Shown here in pieces: positions 45,622 through 55,660 of a stretch of DNA of 64,000 nt. Made by a program: the position numbers and the translations under genes. The stretch's first letter is position 1. Each line of letters starts with the position of its first letter. The DNA is taken from assembly GCF_036924745.1 (NCBI RefSeq), contig NZ_JAZHSD010000001.1, forward strand, positions 7,067,001 through 7,131,000, in the 5' to 3' direction. This stretch comes from Bradyrhizobium sp. AZCC 1693. Lineage in GTDB: Bacteria > Pseudomonadota > Alphaproteobacteria > Rhizobiales > Xanthobacteraceae. The notes under the pieces were generated by a model. The model was not told where the DNA came from and did not search any database. It saw only the letters and a program-made list of their open reading frames with translations.

Positions 45622-46757
45622 AGGTGACGATCTGCGGTGCAGGGCGCACGGGGCATTTGAATGCCGTGCTCTTCAAGCAGCGTCCGGGTATCACTGTTTC
45701 CGTGCTGACGGGAGCGGCTGCCGTCGCTGATCGGTGGGCAAGCGGAGATGGTGTCTGGTCGGCCCAGACGCCGGACGGTCACGTCTCGAGCGGGCGGCCC
45801 GACTATGTCGGCACCGATCCGAGCGAGGCACTCATAAGCACGGACATGGTGATCGTGACGCAGCCGGCCCAAGCGCGGCCTGCGCTTCTACACGAAATCG
45901 CACGGCATCTCCCCCGGGACAGATGCGTCTATGTCGGCGCGATTCCTGGCTTTTGCGGCTTCAACTGGCTCGCAGCCAAAACCCTCTCGGGCACCGACAA
46001 TGTGGTGATCTGGGGCATGAAGGACGTGCCCCACACGGCCTTTGACCTGGTCCCGGGCGAGCGGGTGCGCATGGGGGGCGCCAAGGCTCAGCTGTTCGCG
46101 GCGCTTCATCGCCGCGAGACCGCAGCGAGCCGCGCCGAGCTCCAGGCGATGCTGAAGCGCCTTTATGAAGCTCCCGTCACCGTGCTGCAGGACTATCTGG
46201 AAATCACGCTGACGCCGGGCAACGCAATGATGCATCCCGCCGTGCTCTATGCCTTGATCGGCCCTGGCGCACCCTGGGAAAACAAGCCCTTTGACCGTCC
46301 CCTTTGCTGGTGGAGCGATTGCCCGCGCGCCGGCGCCGAATTGCTGGAGGCCTGCGATGCGGAAAACCAGGCAATCCGCCATGCGGTCGAGTCACGCCTG
46401 GGAATTGATCTGAGTTCGGTGAAGCCGCTCCGACAGGAATTGATCGAGGCTTATGGCAGCCAGATCGAGGACAACCGGACCATGTATACGCTGTTGCGAA
46501 CAAACCGTGCTTACGCGGACATTCGCGCCCCACTTGTCCCCAATCCGGACGGGCCCGGCCTTGTCATCAATCGCGCAAGCCGCGCTTTCCACGAAGACAT
46601 AGCCTTCGGGCAGGCGCTGCTGGTGGAATTGGCCGCGCGGCTTGGAGTGGCAACTCCCGCTATCACGAAAACCTACAACTGGGCGCTCAACTACCACGGC
46701 GGGCTCACCGAAGGCGCGCCGGGCTGCTTGCCCGCCAACTGGCCGGAGGAAGCGTAA
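45618..46757 (+). CDS. Opine dehydrogenase (NAD/NADP octopine dehydrogenase family)
   Basis: A 379-residue two-domain enzyme. The N-terminal Rossmann motif is CGAGRTGHL (6-14), and the C-terminal octopine-DH domain has the catalytic-site signature TPGNAMMHPAVLY with His206. Such enzymes reductively condense an amino group with an alpha-keto acid (usually pyruvate or 2-oxoglutarate), forming an N-(1-carboxyalkyl) opine. Opine dehydrogenases complete the nicotianamine-like metallophores staphylopine and pseudopaline, but here no nicotianamine synthase is present. It replaces the SbnB dehydrogenase of staphyloferrin B clusters. The start overlaps the SbnA-like stop and its TAA overlaps the next ATG by one base. 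Confidence 0.88.
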   Translation: MKVTICGAGRTGHLNAVLFKQRPGITVSVLTGAAAVADRWASGDGVWSAQTPDGHVSSGRPDYVGTDPSEALISTDMVIVTQPAQARPALLHEIARHLPRDRCVYVGAIPGFCGFNWLAAKTLSGTDNVVIWGMKDVPHTAFDLVPGERVRMGGAKAQLFAALHRRETAASRAELQAMLKRLYEAPVTVLQDYLEITLTPGNAMMHPAVLYALIGPGAPWENKPFDRPLCWWSDCPRAGAELLEACDAENQAIRHAVESRLGIDLSSVKPLRQELIEAYGSQIEDNRTMYTLLRTNRAYADIRAPLVPNPDGPGLVINRASRAFHEDIAFGQALLVELAARLGVATPAITKTYNWALNYHGGLTEGAPGCLPANWPEEA

Positions 46758-48646
46758 TGGACGAGAGGATGTCTTCCTCTGCAGATGCCGAAGCTCAGGC
46801 GCGTGCCGCACAGCTTTGGTTGGGCGCATCGCGCAATGCGCTCAACCGGTTGGTCCGCTGCCTATTCGCCGAGCGTCTTCTTGAACCGGATGCATTATTG
46901 TGGGCGCGCGACGGCAGCCAAGCATGGCTTCCCCTTTGGCAGTCACGCCGGGTCCTGCATTTCACCAACCTGCGCCGTGCGCCTGCCGGAACATTGCAAA
47001 ATCGTGGTGCTATCGAAGTACTGGACGAGAGCGGCGCTCGGCACCGGATCCATGATCCCGCCGACCTCATCAGGCAGGTCGCGCCCGCCCTGGCGATCTC
47101 GCCTGCATCGGACGGCGTGCAGCATCTAATGCGCGACGTCGAGAACAGCATGCGCAACGATGTCCTGGCGCGTCGTCACCGGGAGCACTGGAGCGCCGAA
47201 CTGCGAGGGAAAGTAGCCGAAGCAGGCGCGCAGGGATTCCTCGCATACCTGGAAAAGAGCCTGCCGCCGCATCTGGCGGCCATGACTCTCGATCAGTGGG
47301 GCGCGCTGGAAGGTCACCCCTTCTATCCGACATGGAAGACCAAACCCGACCTGTCGCCCAAGGACGTCACTGCTTTGTCGCCTGAGTTCGGCGCTCGCGT
47401 GCGCGTCCGAATAGCAGCGCTGCGCAAAGAATGGTCCTATGTGGAGAAGATGCCGCATGTCGGCAGCTATTCGGAATGGTTCGCACAAAACTTCCCCGAG
47501 CTCTGGCGCGACTGGGGCGAAGGATTGAATGAACGTGGAAAGTCCCCTGAGGACTGGCTGCCTCTGCCGGTCCATAGCTGGCACCTTGACAATTTCCTGC
47601 GCCGTGAATTCGCGTCCGAGATTACTTCCGGAGTTTTTGACCCGGATGGCCCGGAGGTCGTGACGCTGCCGTCAATGTCGTTCCGCACAATGCTGCCGGA
47701 CACACAGCAACCGAGGCCCTTTATCAAACTGCCGGTGGCGATCTGGATGACCAGCGAACAGCGCACTCTGCAGGCCAAGTCGATTCACATGGGGCCGCGT
47801 CTCAGCACCCTGATTTCCGATATTCTGTCAAAAGAGAGGGATCTTTGCGACAGGCTGGAGATCTTCACCGAAGAGCTGGGCGCAATCCTGCATCACCCCG
47901 TAACGGGCGACGAGCATCGGGGCCGCTTTCTTTCGGTTGTCTACCGCAACTCCGACGCTCTGGCGCGAAATGATGGACTGTTGTCGGTCACCGTCGCGGC
48001 ACTCTTAACGGCAAGCCCGATCGACGGCCGCCCGCTCATTTGCGAATTGATCGCGAGAAACGGCGATGGAAGCGAAGCAGCCGTATCTGCGTTCTTCCGT
48101 GCCTATGTAGGGACCGTCATCCACCCAACGCTCGCCATGTATCTGCTTTACGGAATTGCCTTTGAGGCGCATCAGCAAAACAGCACGATCCTGTTCGATG
48201 AAACCGGCTGCCCGCGAAAACTGCTGATCCGTGATTTCGGCGACGGCCGCAGTTTTGCACCCCTGTTCAGGGAACGCGGGCACCACCTCAAGCCCTTCAC
48301 TCGCACGGGGATCTTACCCACCACATTTGATGACGATATCAGTCTGGTGCGCTCATTCGTCATCGATGCCTGCTTCGTCTGCCACCTTCATGAGGTCGCA
48401 CTGTGCCTCGACGAACATTATACACTGTCGGGCACAACCCTTTGGCGCATCCTGCGGGAAGAGGTCGAGGCAGTTTTCGACGCGCTCAGGCCGCGCATGT
48501 TGTCGGACGCGTTCTGGCTGGAAGAACGCAAGGCCTTTCTTGAGAAACCTTGGCCGAGCCGCTCGGTGCTACGGATGCATCTGGAGCGTTATCGCGATTA
48601 CCGGGTTGAGCACGAACTGCCAAATCCAGTGGCGGGAACGGAATGA
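46757..48646 (+). CDS. IucA/IucC-family NIS siderophore synthetase
   Basis: A 629-residue NRPS-independent siderophore synthetase. [14 protein letters not shown] (185-198) and [11 protein letters not shown] (270-280) belong to the ATP-binding part; later segments SFRTMLPD and [16 protein letters not shown] and the [12 protein letters not shown] motif are in the usual order. The enzyme adenylates a carboxylic acid, typically citrate or another hydroxycarboxylate, and joins it to an amine. It is the only synthetase in the locus, so one acyl unit per molecule is expected. It is coupled to the opine dehydrogenase upstream and MFS exporter downstream (ATGA). Confidence 0.93.
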   Translation: MDERMSSSADAEAQARAAQLWLGASRNALNRLVRCLFAERLLEPDALLWARDGSQAWLPLWQSRRVLHFTNLRRAPAGTLQNRGAIEVLDESGARHRIHDPADLIRQVAPALAISPASDGVQHLMRDVENSMRNDVLARRHREHWSAELRGKVAEAGAQGFLAYLEKSLPPHLAAMTLDQWGALEGHPFYPTWKTKPDLSPKDVTALSPEFGARVRVRIAALRKEWSYVEKMPHVGSYSEWFAQNFPELWRDWGEGLNERGKSPEDWLPLPVHSWHLDNFLRREFASEITSGVFDPDGPEVVTLPSMSFRTMLPDTQQPRPFIKLPVAIWMTSEQRTLQAKSIHMGPRLSTLISDILSKERDLCDRLEIFTEELGAILHHPVTGDEHRGRFLSVVYRNSDALARNDGLLSVTVAALLTASPIDGRPLICELIARNGDGSEAAVSAFFRAYVGTVIHPTLAMYLLYGIAFEAHQQNSTILFDETGCPRKLLIRDFGDGRSFAPLFRERGHHLKPFTRTGILPTTFDDDISLVRSFVIDACFVCHLHEVALCLDEHYTLSGTTLWRILREEVEAVFDALRPRMLSDAFWLEERKAFLEKPWPSRSVLRMHLERYRDYRVEHELPNPVAGTE

Positions 48647-49869
48647 CAAATGCTTCCGCCGCGCTTCGCGGTTTCGGACCTGCTTTTGTTTTGCTGTTCG
48701 GGCTGCAATTCATTTCCATGGGTGCCATGGAAATGAGTGGTCCATTCTGGCCGATCCAAATCAAAGCGTTGAGCCCTTCGGACGGCGTCTTTGGAATCGC
48801 AGGTGTTGGTGTCTACGTTGGCCCGATGCTTGGCATGTCGCTGACCAGCGCCGTTTGGGGGCGAATCGGCGATCGCTACGGCAATCGACTGATGATGGTT
48901 CGGGCGCTCGGCGGACTAGCGGTCACGCAACTGCTTGTTGCTGTTGCGCAGGATGTCTGGACGATCATGGCGCTGCGTTTCTTGCAGGGCGCCTGCGCCG
49001 GCTACATCGCCCCAGCGCAGGCCTATGGCGTGCAGATTACCGGCGGGAAGGATCGCGCGAGCCTCTTCGCCTGGCTTCAGGTTGCCACCAATGTGGGCTC
49101 GCTGGGCGGTGCTTTCCTGGGCGGGCTCATTCTCGATTGCTTCCCTTTTGCCGCAATAAATCTGACTGCCGGGGCAGTTTGTGGGCTGTGCGCTGCCGTT
49201 GCCTGGTTGAGTCTGCCCGTACCGACGCCAGGAGCTGTTGCCGCCAATCCGGGAAATGCGGGTACCGCAAAGCCTACGGCGTCGACAGGTGCTCCGATCG
49301 CAGCTCTTCTTGCCTTGATGGGGATGCTGATTGCCAGCCGCATGGTCCTGCAGGTTCCTTTCTCACTGTACATGACCCAGGTATTTGGCGCCCGGCACTG
49401 GGTCGCCGGCCTCACTTACGGACTGCTGGCATGCGGCTTTGTCGTGGCCGCGCCGCTATGGGCGCGGCTCTTCGAGAATCGAACGCCATCCTATGTGCTG
49501 GGCGGGAGCGTGCTAATTTCGGCCGCGTGCGTTTTGGTTACGCATCTGGCGGGCAGCACGGGCTCCGTTGCCGTATTCGCGTTCCTGTATTTCATCTGGG
49601 GCACGCTTCTTGGGGGAACGACGCCGGTCCTTCTCGCGCTCATTTCGGTAGCCGTGGCTAATGATCGGCAAGGTTCGGTTCTCGGCCTCGCGCAAGCTTG
49701 CCAGCAGGGCGCCTCCGCGAGCGGCATCATTGCCGGCGTCGGGGTCACCCAGCTTTTTGGTCTCGAAGCCGCGTTCCCGCTCGTCGCCACGCTTTACGCC
49801 TTGTCATTTTTGTCGGCTCTCGGCATTTGGCTCAAACTGCGCATCCCACTCAAAGGAAGCCGATCATGA
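48643..49869 (+). CDS. MFS transporter, probable metallophore exporter
   Basis: A 408-residue 12-helix major facilitator. Motif A appears as [14 protein letters not shown] after helix 2, and the drug-exporter-like layout resembles siderophore exporters such as SbnD. It overlaps the synthetase stop and the binding-protein start, consistent with export of the freshly made metallophore across the inner membrane. No substrate residues can be inferred. Confidence 0.85.
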   Translation: MTNASAALRGFGPAFVLLFGLQFISMGAMEMSGPFWPIQIKALSPSDGVFGIAGVGVYVGPMLGMSLTSAVWGRIGDRYGNRLMMVRALGGLAVTQLLVAVAQDVWTIMALRFLQGACAGYIAPAQAYGVQITGGKDRASLFAWLQVATNVGSLGGAFLGGLILDCFPFAAINLTAGAVCGLCAAVAWLSLPVPTPGAVAANPGNAGTAKPTASTGAPIAALLALMGMLIASRMVLQVPFSLYMTQVFGARHWVAGLTYGLLACGFVVAAPLWARLFENRTPSYVLGGSVLISAACVLVTHLAGSTGSVAVFAFLYFIWGTLLGGTTPVLLALISVAVANDRQGSVLGLAQACQQGASASGIIAGVGVTQLFGLEAAFPLVATLYALSFLSALGIWLKLRIPLKGSRS

Positions 49870-51038
49870 CGGAACACCGATCGCTGCTGCATGCCGCGGT
49901 GACGGCTCTTGTCCTGATCGCTTTGCTGCGAACAGCAGCATTTGCCGGCGAACCTGGACTGACACAGGCACAAGCGCCGCTTACCCTCACTGATATCGCG
50001 GGCCGCCAGGTGACGCTTAACGCGCCCGTCAAGCGCATGCTTCTGGGCGAAGGCCGGCAGCTCTATCTCATCGCATCGCTGGAACCCGAAGATCCCCTGG
50101 CCCATGTGGTTACCTGGCGCACCGACCTGATCGCGGCCGACCCGGCCACTTACGCCCAGTATCTCGAAGTTTTTCCCAAATTGGCGAAGCTCCCTGCGTT
50201 TAAGGGCCAGGAGGACAGCCTGATCGACATCGAATCGGCGATCATCCAGAAGCCTGATGTGGTGCTGCTCAATCTTGAAGCCATGCAGGCCAACAAGGAC
50301 GCCAACTACATCGAGAAGCTCGCAGCACTGAACATACCGGTTCTATATATCGATTTTCGCCACCGCCCTCTGGAAAACACCGAGCCGACCATTCGGCTGC
50401 TGGGCAGGATCATGGGACGCGAGGCGCGTGCGGAGGAGATCATCGGGTTCCGCCGCCAGGCCATGGCCGCGGTTGCAAACGTCCTTGCCGCCAAACAACC
50501 GAAACGCCCCAATGTGTTCGTCGAGCGGATCGGTGGTTACTCGCAGGATTGCTGCCTGTCTTTCGGCGCAGAGAATTTCGGCAAATATGTCGAACTCGCC
50601 GGCGGCCATAATATCGGCAGCGATATCATTCCTTCGACCTTCGGGCAGATCAGCCCCGAACAGGTCATCGTCGCCGATCCCGTGCACGTGGTGGTTACCA
50701 GTGCCGACTGGCAAGCCTATGTGCCCGGCGGCCACTGGATTCCGCTCGGACCAGGGGCGGATCCTCGGGTGACGCGCAAGAAGCTCGAATGGTTCGCTAC
50801 CCGCGACGCCTATACCGGTATCGCGGCAAAGAAGACGCGGAATTTTCACGGCATTTGGCACCAGTTCTACAATAGCCCATACGAATTTGTTGCCGTCCAA
50901 CAATTGGCGAAGTGGTTTCATCCCGACCTGTTTGCCGATCTGGATCCCAATGCAACCTTTGCCGAATACCATCGTCGCTTCCTGCCGATAGACTACCGGC
51001 CCGGCTATAGCATCAGCCTTTCCGACGGCCAGCGATGA
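49866..51038 (+). CDS. Iron-complex ABC importer periplasmic binding protein (FecB/BtuF type)
   Basis: A 390-residue class III binding protein. It has a signal peptide ([16 protein letters not shown], cleavage before GEPG), then [20 protein letters not shown], the usual start of the FecB/FhuD/BtuF fold. [16 protein letters not shown] stretch in the middle and the [11 protein letters not shown] region are typical of iron-complex binders. It is long for the family because of an extended C-terminal part with [11 protein letters not shown]. It captures the metal-metallophore complex in the periplasm. ATG 49866 overlaps the exporter stop. Confidence 0.87.
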   Translation: MTEHRSLLHAAVTALVLIALLRTAAFAGEPGLTQAQAPLTLTDIAGRQVTLNAPVKRMLLGEGRQLYLIASLEPEDPLAHVVTWRTDLIAADPATYAQYLEVFPKLAKLPAFKGQEDSLIDIESAIIQKPDVVLLNLEAMQANKDANYIEKLAALNIPVLYIDFRHRPLENTEPTIRLLGRIMGREARAEEIIGFRRQAMAAVANVLAAKQPKRPNVFVERIGGYSQDCCLSFGAENFGKYVELAGGHNIGSDIIPSTFGQISPEQVIVADPVHVVVTSADWQAYVPGGHWIPLGPGADPRVTRKKLEWFATRDAYTGIAAKKTRNFHGIWHQFYNSPYEFVAVQQLAKWFHPDLFADLDPNATFAEYHRRFLPIDYRPGYSISLSDGQR

Positions 51039-52102
51039 CAGATATCCATACCGAAGCGCTGACCTTGGCCGGACGCGACGCCTATCAGGCGCTCAGCGTC
51101 AGGCGGTGGATCGTTCTCCTTGTGCTGGTGGTCGGGGTTTGCGTCGCATTGGTCGGGGACCTTTCGACTGGACCGGCCAGCTACGGGCTTGGAGAGGTTG
51201 TGCGCACGCTCGTTCTGCCGGCAGATGCGGATGCGCAGATGCGCGTCATTGTCTGGTCGATCCGCATGCCGTCGGCCCTTATGGGCGTCGTGGTCGGTGT
51301 GGCGCTTGCCATCGGCGGCGCCCAGATGCAGACCATCTTGAACAATCCGCTGGCGAGCCCGTTCACGCTGGGCATCTCCGCCGGCGCAAGCTTCGGCGCG
51401 GCCCTGGCGCTCGCCTTCGGTGTCGCGCTGGTTCCCATGGCAGGCGACTACATCGTCGCGGCCAATGCTTTCGTCGTGGCCATGGCAACCGCCTTCCTGA
51501 TCCACTTGGCCAGCCTGCGGCGCGGAGCCTCGGTCCAGATGATCGTGCTTCTGGGCATAGCGCTGGTTTTCAGTTTCAATACGGCGCTCGCTATCACCCA
51601 ATATTTCGCCGCCGAGCAGGCGGTCGCGGCCATCGTCTTCTGGACCATGGGCAGCCTCACCAAGGCAACATGGCCCAAGCTCGCCATCACCGCGCTCGTC
51701 GTGGGTCTAACCTTGCCGGTCTTTCTGCGCCGCCGGTGGCAGTTGACGGCATTACGTCTTGGCGAGGCGCGCGCGGCGAGCTTCGGCATTCCCGTGCGGC
51801 GCCTGCGGCTCGAAACCCTGATCCTTGTCTCCCTTTTGTCGGCGATCCCCGTCGCGTTTGTCGGCACGATCGGCTTTATCGGTCTCGTAGGTCCGCACAT
51901 CGCCCGCATGATGGTCGGCGAGGACCAGCGCTTCCTGCTGCCGGCTAGCGCGCTGACCGGCGCCCTGATCATGTCGTTGAGCTCGATCCTGACCAAAATC
52001 GCGGTACCCGGCGCCGTCCTGCCGATCGGCATCGTCACCTCAGCGATCGGATTGCCGGTCTTCCTCTATTTGATCCTGAGAAGCGGAAGAGAGATATGGT
52101 AG
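51035..52102 (+). CDS. FecCD/BtuC-type permease of an iron-complex ABC importer
   Basis: A 355-residue permease with the signature ALAIGGAQMQTILNNPLA and the following LGISAGASFGAAL, diagnostic of FecCD/BtuC, about ten helices, and the C-terminal GFIGLVGPHIARMMVG coupling region. A single permease gene implies a homodimer. It overlaps the binding-protein gene by four bases and the ATPase gene by seven. Confidence 0.93.
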   Translation: MTDIHTEALTLAGRDAYQALSVRRWIVLLVLVVGVCVALVGDLSTGPASYGLGEVVRTLVLPADADAQMRVIVWSIRMPSALMGVVVGVALAIGGAQMQTILNNPLASPFTLGISAGASFGAALALAFGVALVPMAGDYIVAANAFVVAMATAFLIHLASLRRGASVQMIVLLGIALVFSFNTALAITQYFAAEQAVAAIVFWTMGSLTKATWPKLAITALVVGLTLPVFLRRRWQLTALRLGEARAASFGIPVRRLRLETLILVSLLSAIPVAFVGTIGFIGLVGPHIARMMVGEDQRFLLPASALTGALIMSLSSILTKIAVPGAVLPIGIVTSAIGLPVFLYLILRSGREIW

Positions 52103-52848
52103 TGTTGAGCACGCATCGCCTCGGCGCCCGCTTCGGATCACGCCAGGTACTGCGTGATGTGACGCTTCCGCCCTGTTATGGCGGCGAGGTGGTGGCCGTC
52201 ATTGGACCGAATGCTGCGGGCAAGTCGACGCTGTTCCGGCGCATGGCAGCCATTCTTCCGGGGTCCGGCGAGTGCCGGCTGGAAGGTGTGCGCGATGCAG
52301 ATCGCGCCGTCGCCTATATGCCTCAGGACCAAACGGCAAGCGCAGTGCTGACTGTATTCGAATCCGTCCTTCTTGCGCGCAAGCAGGTCAGCGGCTGGCG
52401 TCTGGAGATATCTGATCTGGTGGCGGTGGACCGGGCGCTGGCAGCACTCGATATGAGCGATCTTGCCAATGAAATCCTCTCCGAGCTGAGCGGCGGACAG
52501 CGCCAGCTCGTCGGGCTTGCCCAGTGTCTCGTGCGCGAACCGCAGGTGCTGCTCCTGGACGAGCCGACCAGCGCGCTGGACATGCACCGCCAGCTGGAAG
52601 CGATGCGGCAGGTGCGCAGCCTTGCGCATGACGACGGTATGCTCGTGCTGATCGCGCTGCACCATCTCGACCTGGCACTGAAGTTCGCCGACAAGGTCGC
52701 TCTACTCTGTGATGGAACGTTGCACGATTTCGGCACGGCGGCTGGCGTCCTGACGCCGGAAAATCTTGCCGCGACGTTTCGCATCAGGGCACGTGTCGAA
52801 TCCTGCTCGCAGGGCAAGCCACATTTGATCGTCGACGACGCGATCTGA
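52096..52848 (+). CDS. Iron-complex ABC importer ATPase (FecE/BtuD type)
   Basis: A 250-residue ATPase with Walker A GPNAAGKST, signature LSGGQRQ, Walker B VLLLDEPTSALD and an H-loop in ALHHLDLALKFAD, as in FecE/FhuC. Its start ATG 52096 precedes the permease TAG. It completes the importer of the metallophore locus and is the last gene of this plus-strand run. The 265 bases to the convergent Bug-type gene contain GC-rich hairpins but no good terminator. Confidence 0.93.
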   Translation: MVVLSTHRLGARFGSRQVLRDVTLPPCYGGEVVAVIGPNAAGKSTLFRRMAAILPGSGECRLEGVRDADRAVAYMPQDQTASAVLTVFESVLLARKQVSGWRLEISDLVAVDRALAALDMSDLANEILSELSGGQRQLVGLAQCLVREPQVLLLDEPTSALDMHRQLEAMRQVRSLAHDDGMLVLIALHHLDLALKFADKVALLCDGTLHDFGTAAGVLTPENLAATFRIRARVESCSQGKPHLIVDDAI

Positions 52849-52917
52849 CGCTCCACGCGCCAGGGGCTGGCCGGCCCCAGAAGTCCGTCATGAAGGACAG
52901 CTTCACCGTTCAGCGGC

Positions 52918-52936
52918 GCACCGTGCGCCACGGTGC
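52918..52936. repeat. Stem-loop in the convergent gap
   Basis: GCACCGT and ACGGTGC form a perfect seven-base stem with a GCGCC loop, 69 bases after the ATPase stop. No T-tract follows. It could act as a transcript-stabilising or Rho-assisted 3' structure between the convergent operons. Confidence 0.3.
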
Positions 52937-53113
52937 CAAAGCTCGCGACACCGGGCCCAGTAGCAGGCTGATACTTCAAAGGAGGGCCACTTCGGAAACA
53001 AGGAAAGCGGATCTTTGCGACGAACTCATTTCGCGGGATGATCTGCTTGAAATGAAGTGAAGGGAGAGCCGCGTGGACCATCGGGAAAACGCGGTGCCGC
53101 GAGCGAGTCCGCT

Positions 53114-54085
53114 TTACTGCGGAGTAATGCCGGCGTCCCTGATTATCCGGCCCCATCGGTCGATTTCACTCTTGAGGAAGGCTTCGAGCGCCGCCGGCGT
53201 CGCGCGCTCCTGCTCGACAGGAGCCATGCTGAGTTCGGCGAAGCGGTTGACCAAGGGCGGGTCCTTCAGCGCTTTCTGCAGGGCGTCGACGAGCGCGTCC
53301 ATGATCGGCTTCGGCGTATTGCGTGGTGCATACAGCCCGTACCAGGTCGTGACGTCAAACTTCGGCACGCCTGCTTCCGCCGAAGTCGGCACGTTCGGCA
53401 GGGTCGGGACGCGCTTTTTGCTGGTGATGGCGTAGCCTGGGATGGTGCCGGCCTGAATATAGGGCGTTGGCCCGGTGGCCGGATCGCAATAGACGTCGAT
53501 GTGGCCGGCAATGATATCGTTCAGCGCGGGGCCGCCGCCCTTGTAGTAGATCGGCGTGAGCTTGGCCTCGATGGCGCTCATGAACATCAGCCCGCACAGA
53601 TGTGACGCGGAGCCCAAGCCGACATTGCCATAAGTGACCTTGTCGCCCTGGGCGCGGACATGGGCGACCAGTTCCTTCAGGTCCCTGGCTGGAAAGTTCG
53701 TGCGCGCCACCAGGATCATGGGCACGTCGGTAACGAGGCCGATCGGTGCGAAGTCGCCAACGGGGTCGAACGGCAGCTTGGCGTAAAGCGCGGGCGCGGT
53801 TGCCTGGCCGACATGCATCAGCAGCAGGGTGTAACCGTCAGGCGTGGCCTTGGCGACGCGATTGGTGCCGAGGGTACCGCCGGCGCCGACGACGTTTTCG
53901 ATCACCACTGCCTGCTTCAGCGTTGCGCTCATCGACGTCCCGAGCAGGCGTGCAATCACGTCGCCAGGCCCGCCGGCCGAGAAGGGAACAACCAGTGTAA
54001 TTGGTCGGCTCGGGTATTCCTCGGCGAATGCCGGCAGTACGGGTGACAGCAACAGCATCAGCAAAACGCGTTTTACAAACTTCAT
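53114..54085 (-). CDS. Tripartite tricarboxylate-type binding protein (Bug family)
   Basis: A 323-residue Bug/TctC-family protein with a Sec signal (VLLMLLLSPVLPAFA) and the classical start YPSRPITLVVPFSAGGPGD, followed by IENVVGAGGTLG. These bind carboxylates or related solutes in the periplasm. No TctA/TctB membrane genes are adjacent, as is common for this expanded family. A GntR regulator lies 58 bases upstream on the same strand. Ligand unknown. Confidence 0.9.
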   Translation of the reverse strand: MKFVKRVLLMLLLSPVLPAFAEEYPSRPITLVVPFSAGGPGDVIARLLGTSMSATLKQAVVIENVVGAGGTLGTNRVAKATPDGYTLLLMHVGQATAPALYAKLPFDPVGDFAPIGLVTDVPMILVARTNFPARDLKELVAHVRAQGDKVTYGNVGLGSASHLCGLMFMSAIEAKLTPIYYKGGGPALNDIIAGHIDVYCDPATGPTPYIQAGTIPGYAITSKKRVPTLPNVPTSAEAGVPKFDVTTWYGLYAPRNTPKPIMDALVDALQKALKDPPLVNRFAELSMAPVEQERATPAALEAFLKSEIDRWGRIIRDAGITPQ

Positions 54086-54143
54086 GGCGACTTCCTATCG
54101 GCCTCGTGGCCCCAAGAAACAACTTGATTGGAATAAAGATCGG

Positions 54144-54860
54144 TCACTCATCCGCGATCGCCTTCTCGTTCGCCGCGGATGATTGCTCGATCATGCTGAG
54201 CGCGGCCACAGCCGCCGCCTTGATATGATCGACGCAGCATTGCTCGGCGAGATCAGGATCGCCGCTCTGGATTGCGCGCCAGATCGCGGTGACCTCGCGC
54301 AGGCTCTTGTTGATGCGCTTCGGCTGCGACATCGAGGTAATTCGCAGCAGCGTGATCCGGTCATGCAGCGGCCTGAGCATTCGTTCGATGAAGGCGTTCT
54401 GACAACCGCCGATCAGCGCGGCGTAGAATTCCGTCTTGGCCTCGAGCGCCGTCATCAGGTCGCCATCGGCGAATGCAGCTTTCAGTTTGGTGAGCGCGTC
54501 GCCGATCCGGCGAACGACGGCCGGATCGTGCAGGCGTGCGCATTCACGTCCGGCAAATCCTTCGAGAACGGCGCGAGCCGCGTAGAGCTGTTTTGCCTCC
54601 TCGAGACTAATGGTGCTGACGACGGGACCGCGATGGGGAACCGTGTTGACCAGGCCGTCGGCCTCCAGCAGCCGAAGCGCCTCGCGAATGGACGGGCGGC
54701 TCACGCCGGTCATCTCGCAAAGCTCACGTTCGATCAAGCGCTGGCCCGGCTTCAGCTTTCCGGACATGATCGCCTCGCGCAGCTTTTGAGCGACCATCGA
54801 TCGGACGGTCGGAACGTCCTCGATCCGAAGCGTCGATTGCAATTCGCCGCGTTTGTCCAT
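54144..54860 (-). CDS. GntR-family regulator (FadR/FCD subfamily)
   Basis: A 238-residue regulator: winged helix at about 15-80 (QKLREAIMSGKLKPGQRLIERELCE, VSRPSIREALRLLEADGLV), then the all-helical FCD effector domain, with LEGFAGRECARL and a C-terminal His-containing helix (EQCCVDHIKAAA) where many members bind a metal and a carboxylate. It probably controls the surrounding catabolic genes and the Bug-type binding protein. Effector likely a small organic acid, by family. Confidence 0.9.
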   Translation of the reverse strand: MDKRGELQSTLRIEDVPTVRSMVAQKLREAIMSGKLKPGQRLIERELCEMTGVSRPSIREALRLLEADGLVNTVPHRGPVVSTISLEEAKQLYAARAVLEGFAGRECARLHDPAVVRRIGDALTKLKAAFADGDLMTALEAKTEFYAALIGGCQNAFIERMLRPLHDRITLLRITSMSQPKRINKSLREVTAIWRAIQSGDPDLAEQCCVDHIKAAAVAALSMIEQSSAANEKAIADE

Positions 54861-54888
54861 TATCTACCGCCTTGGTGCCGGCATTGGT

Positions 54889-55627
54889 TCAATAGCGATT
54901 TACGGGCAGAATCATCATCTCCGCAATCTGAACATGCGGCGGCTGGTCCAGCGCAAAGACGATCGACCGGGCAATATCGGCCGGATCGAGCGCCATCTTG
55001 AACTGGTCGAAATAGTCCTTTTCCTTCTCCCGGTCGCCGCGATAGCGGGTGAGGATGATGTTGGTCCTGGTCAGGCCGGGCTGCATCTCGGTCACCCGGA
55101 TCGCCGTTTCCGCAAGCTCTCCCCGGAGCGTTTCGGTAAACATGTGCACGCCAGCCTTGCTGGCGCTGTAGGCGGCCATGTCGGGAACGATGCGTACGGC
55201 GTTGATCGAACTGACGTTGACGATGTGGCCCGCGTTGCGTCTGACCATGTCAGGCAGGAGGCTGCGAGTCACCCGCATCAGGCCGATCAAATTGGTCTGG
55301 ATGATCCCGGACCAATCGTCCGCCGCGCCGGCATCGAAGCGCGTCCGGCCGCCGATGTCGTGGCCGGCATTTGACGAGGATGTCGATCGGCTTGAAGGTG
55401 TCCGGGATGAGGTCGGGCAGGCGGTCCACGGCCTTGGCGTCGGTAATATCGAGCTCGATCGGAAATGTTTTGTCGCCCATTTCGGCGGCGAACTCACGAA
55501 GGGAGGCCGGATCGCGGTCGGCGAGCACGACCCGTCGCCCGCTTTCGACCAGCGCTTTCGCGATCGCACGACCCATGCCACCGGCGGCGCCGGTCACCAC
55601 GGCATTTCGGTTCGATGCTTCAGCCAT
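54889..55627 (-). pseudogene. Short-chain dehydrogenase broken by a two-base deletion
   Basis: Two overlapping frames together make one SDR. The first (from ATG 55627, with AGGAGAT upstream) carries TGAAGGMGRAI and runs to PIDILV; the second continues with NAGHDIGG, VSSINAV, YSASKAG (catalytic Tyr and Lys) and the C-terminus. The join falls in the NNAG motif at about 55370-55374, where the coding strand reads GTCAAATGCC and GTCAACAATGCC would be expected. Restoring two bases gives a 246-residue protein, the normal SDR length. As read, the gene cannot make a full enzyme; a sequencing or assembly error is possible. Confidence 0.85.
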
Positions 55628-55660
55628 TGTAGATCTCCTGCGTGGGACGGCCGATGATGC

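Noticed and set aside
52863..52878. GGGGC-TGGCCG-GCCCC hairpin as an intrinsic terminator
   Set aside because: The stem is short and no T-tract follows.
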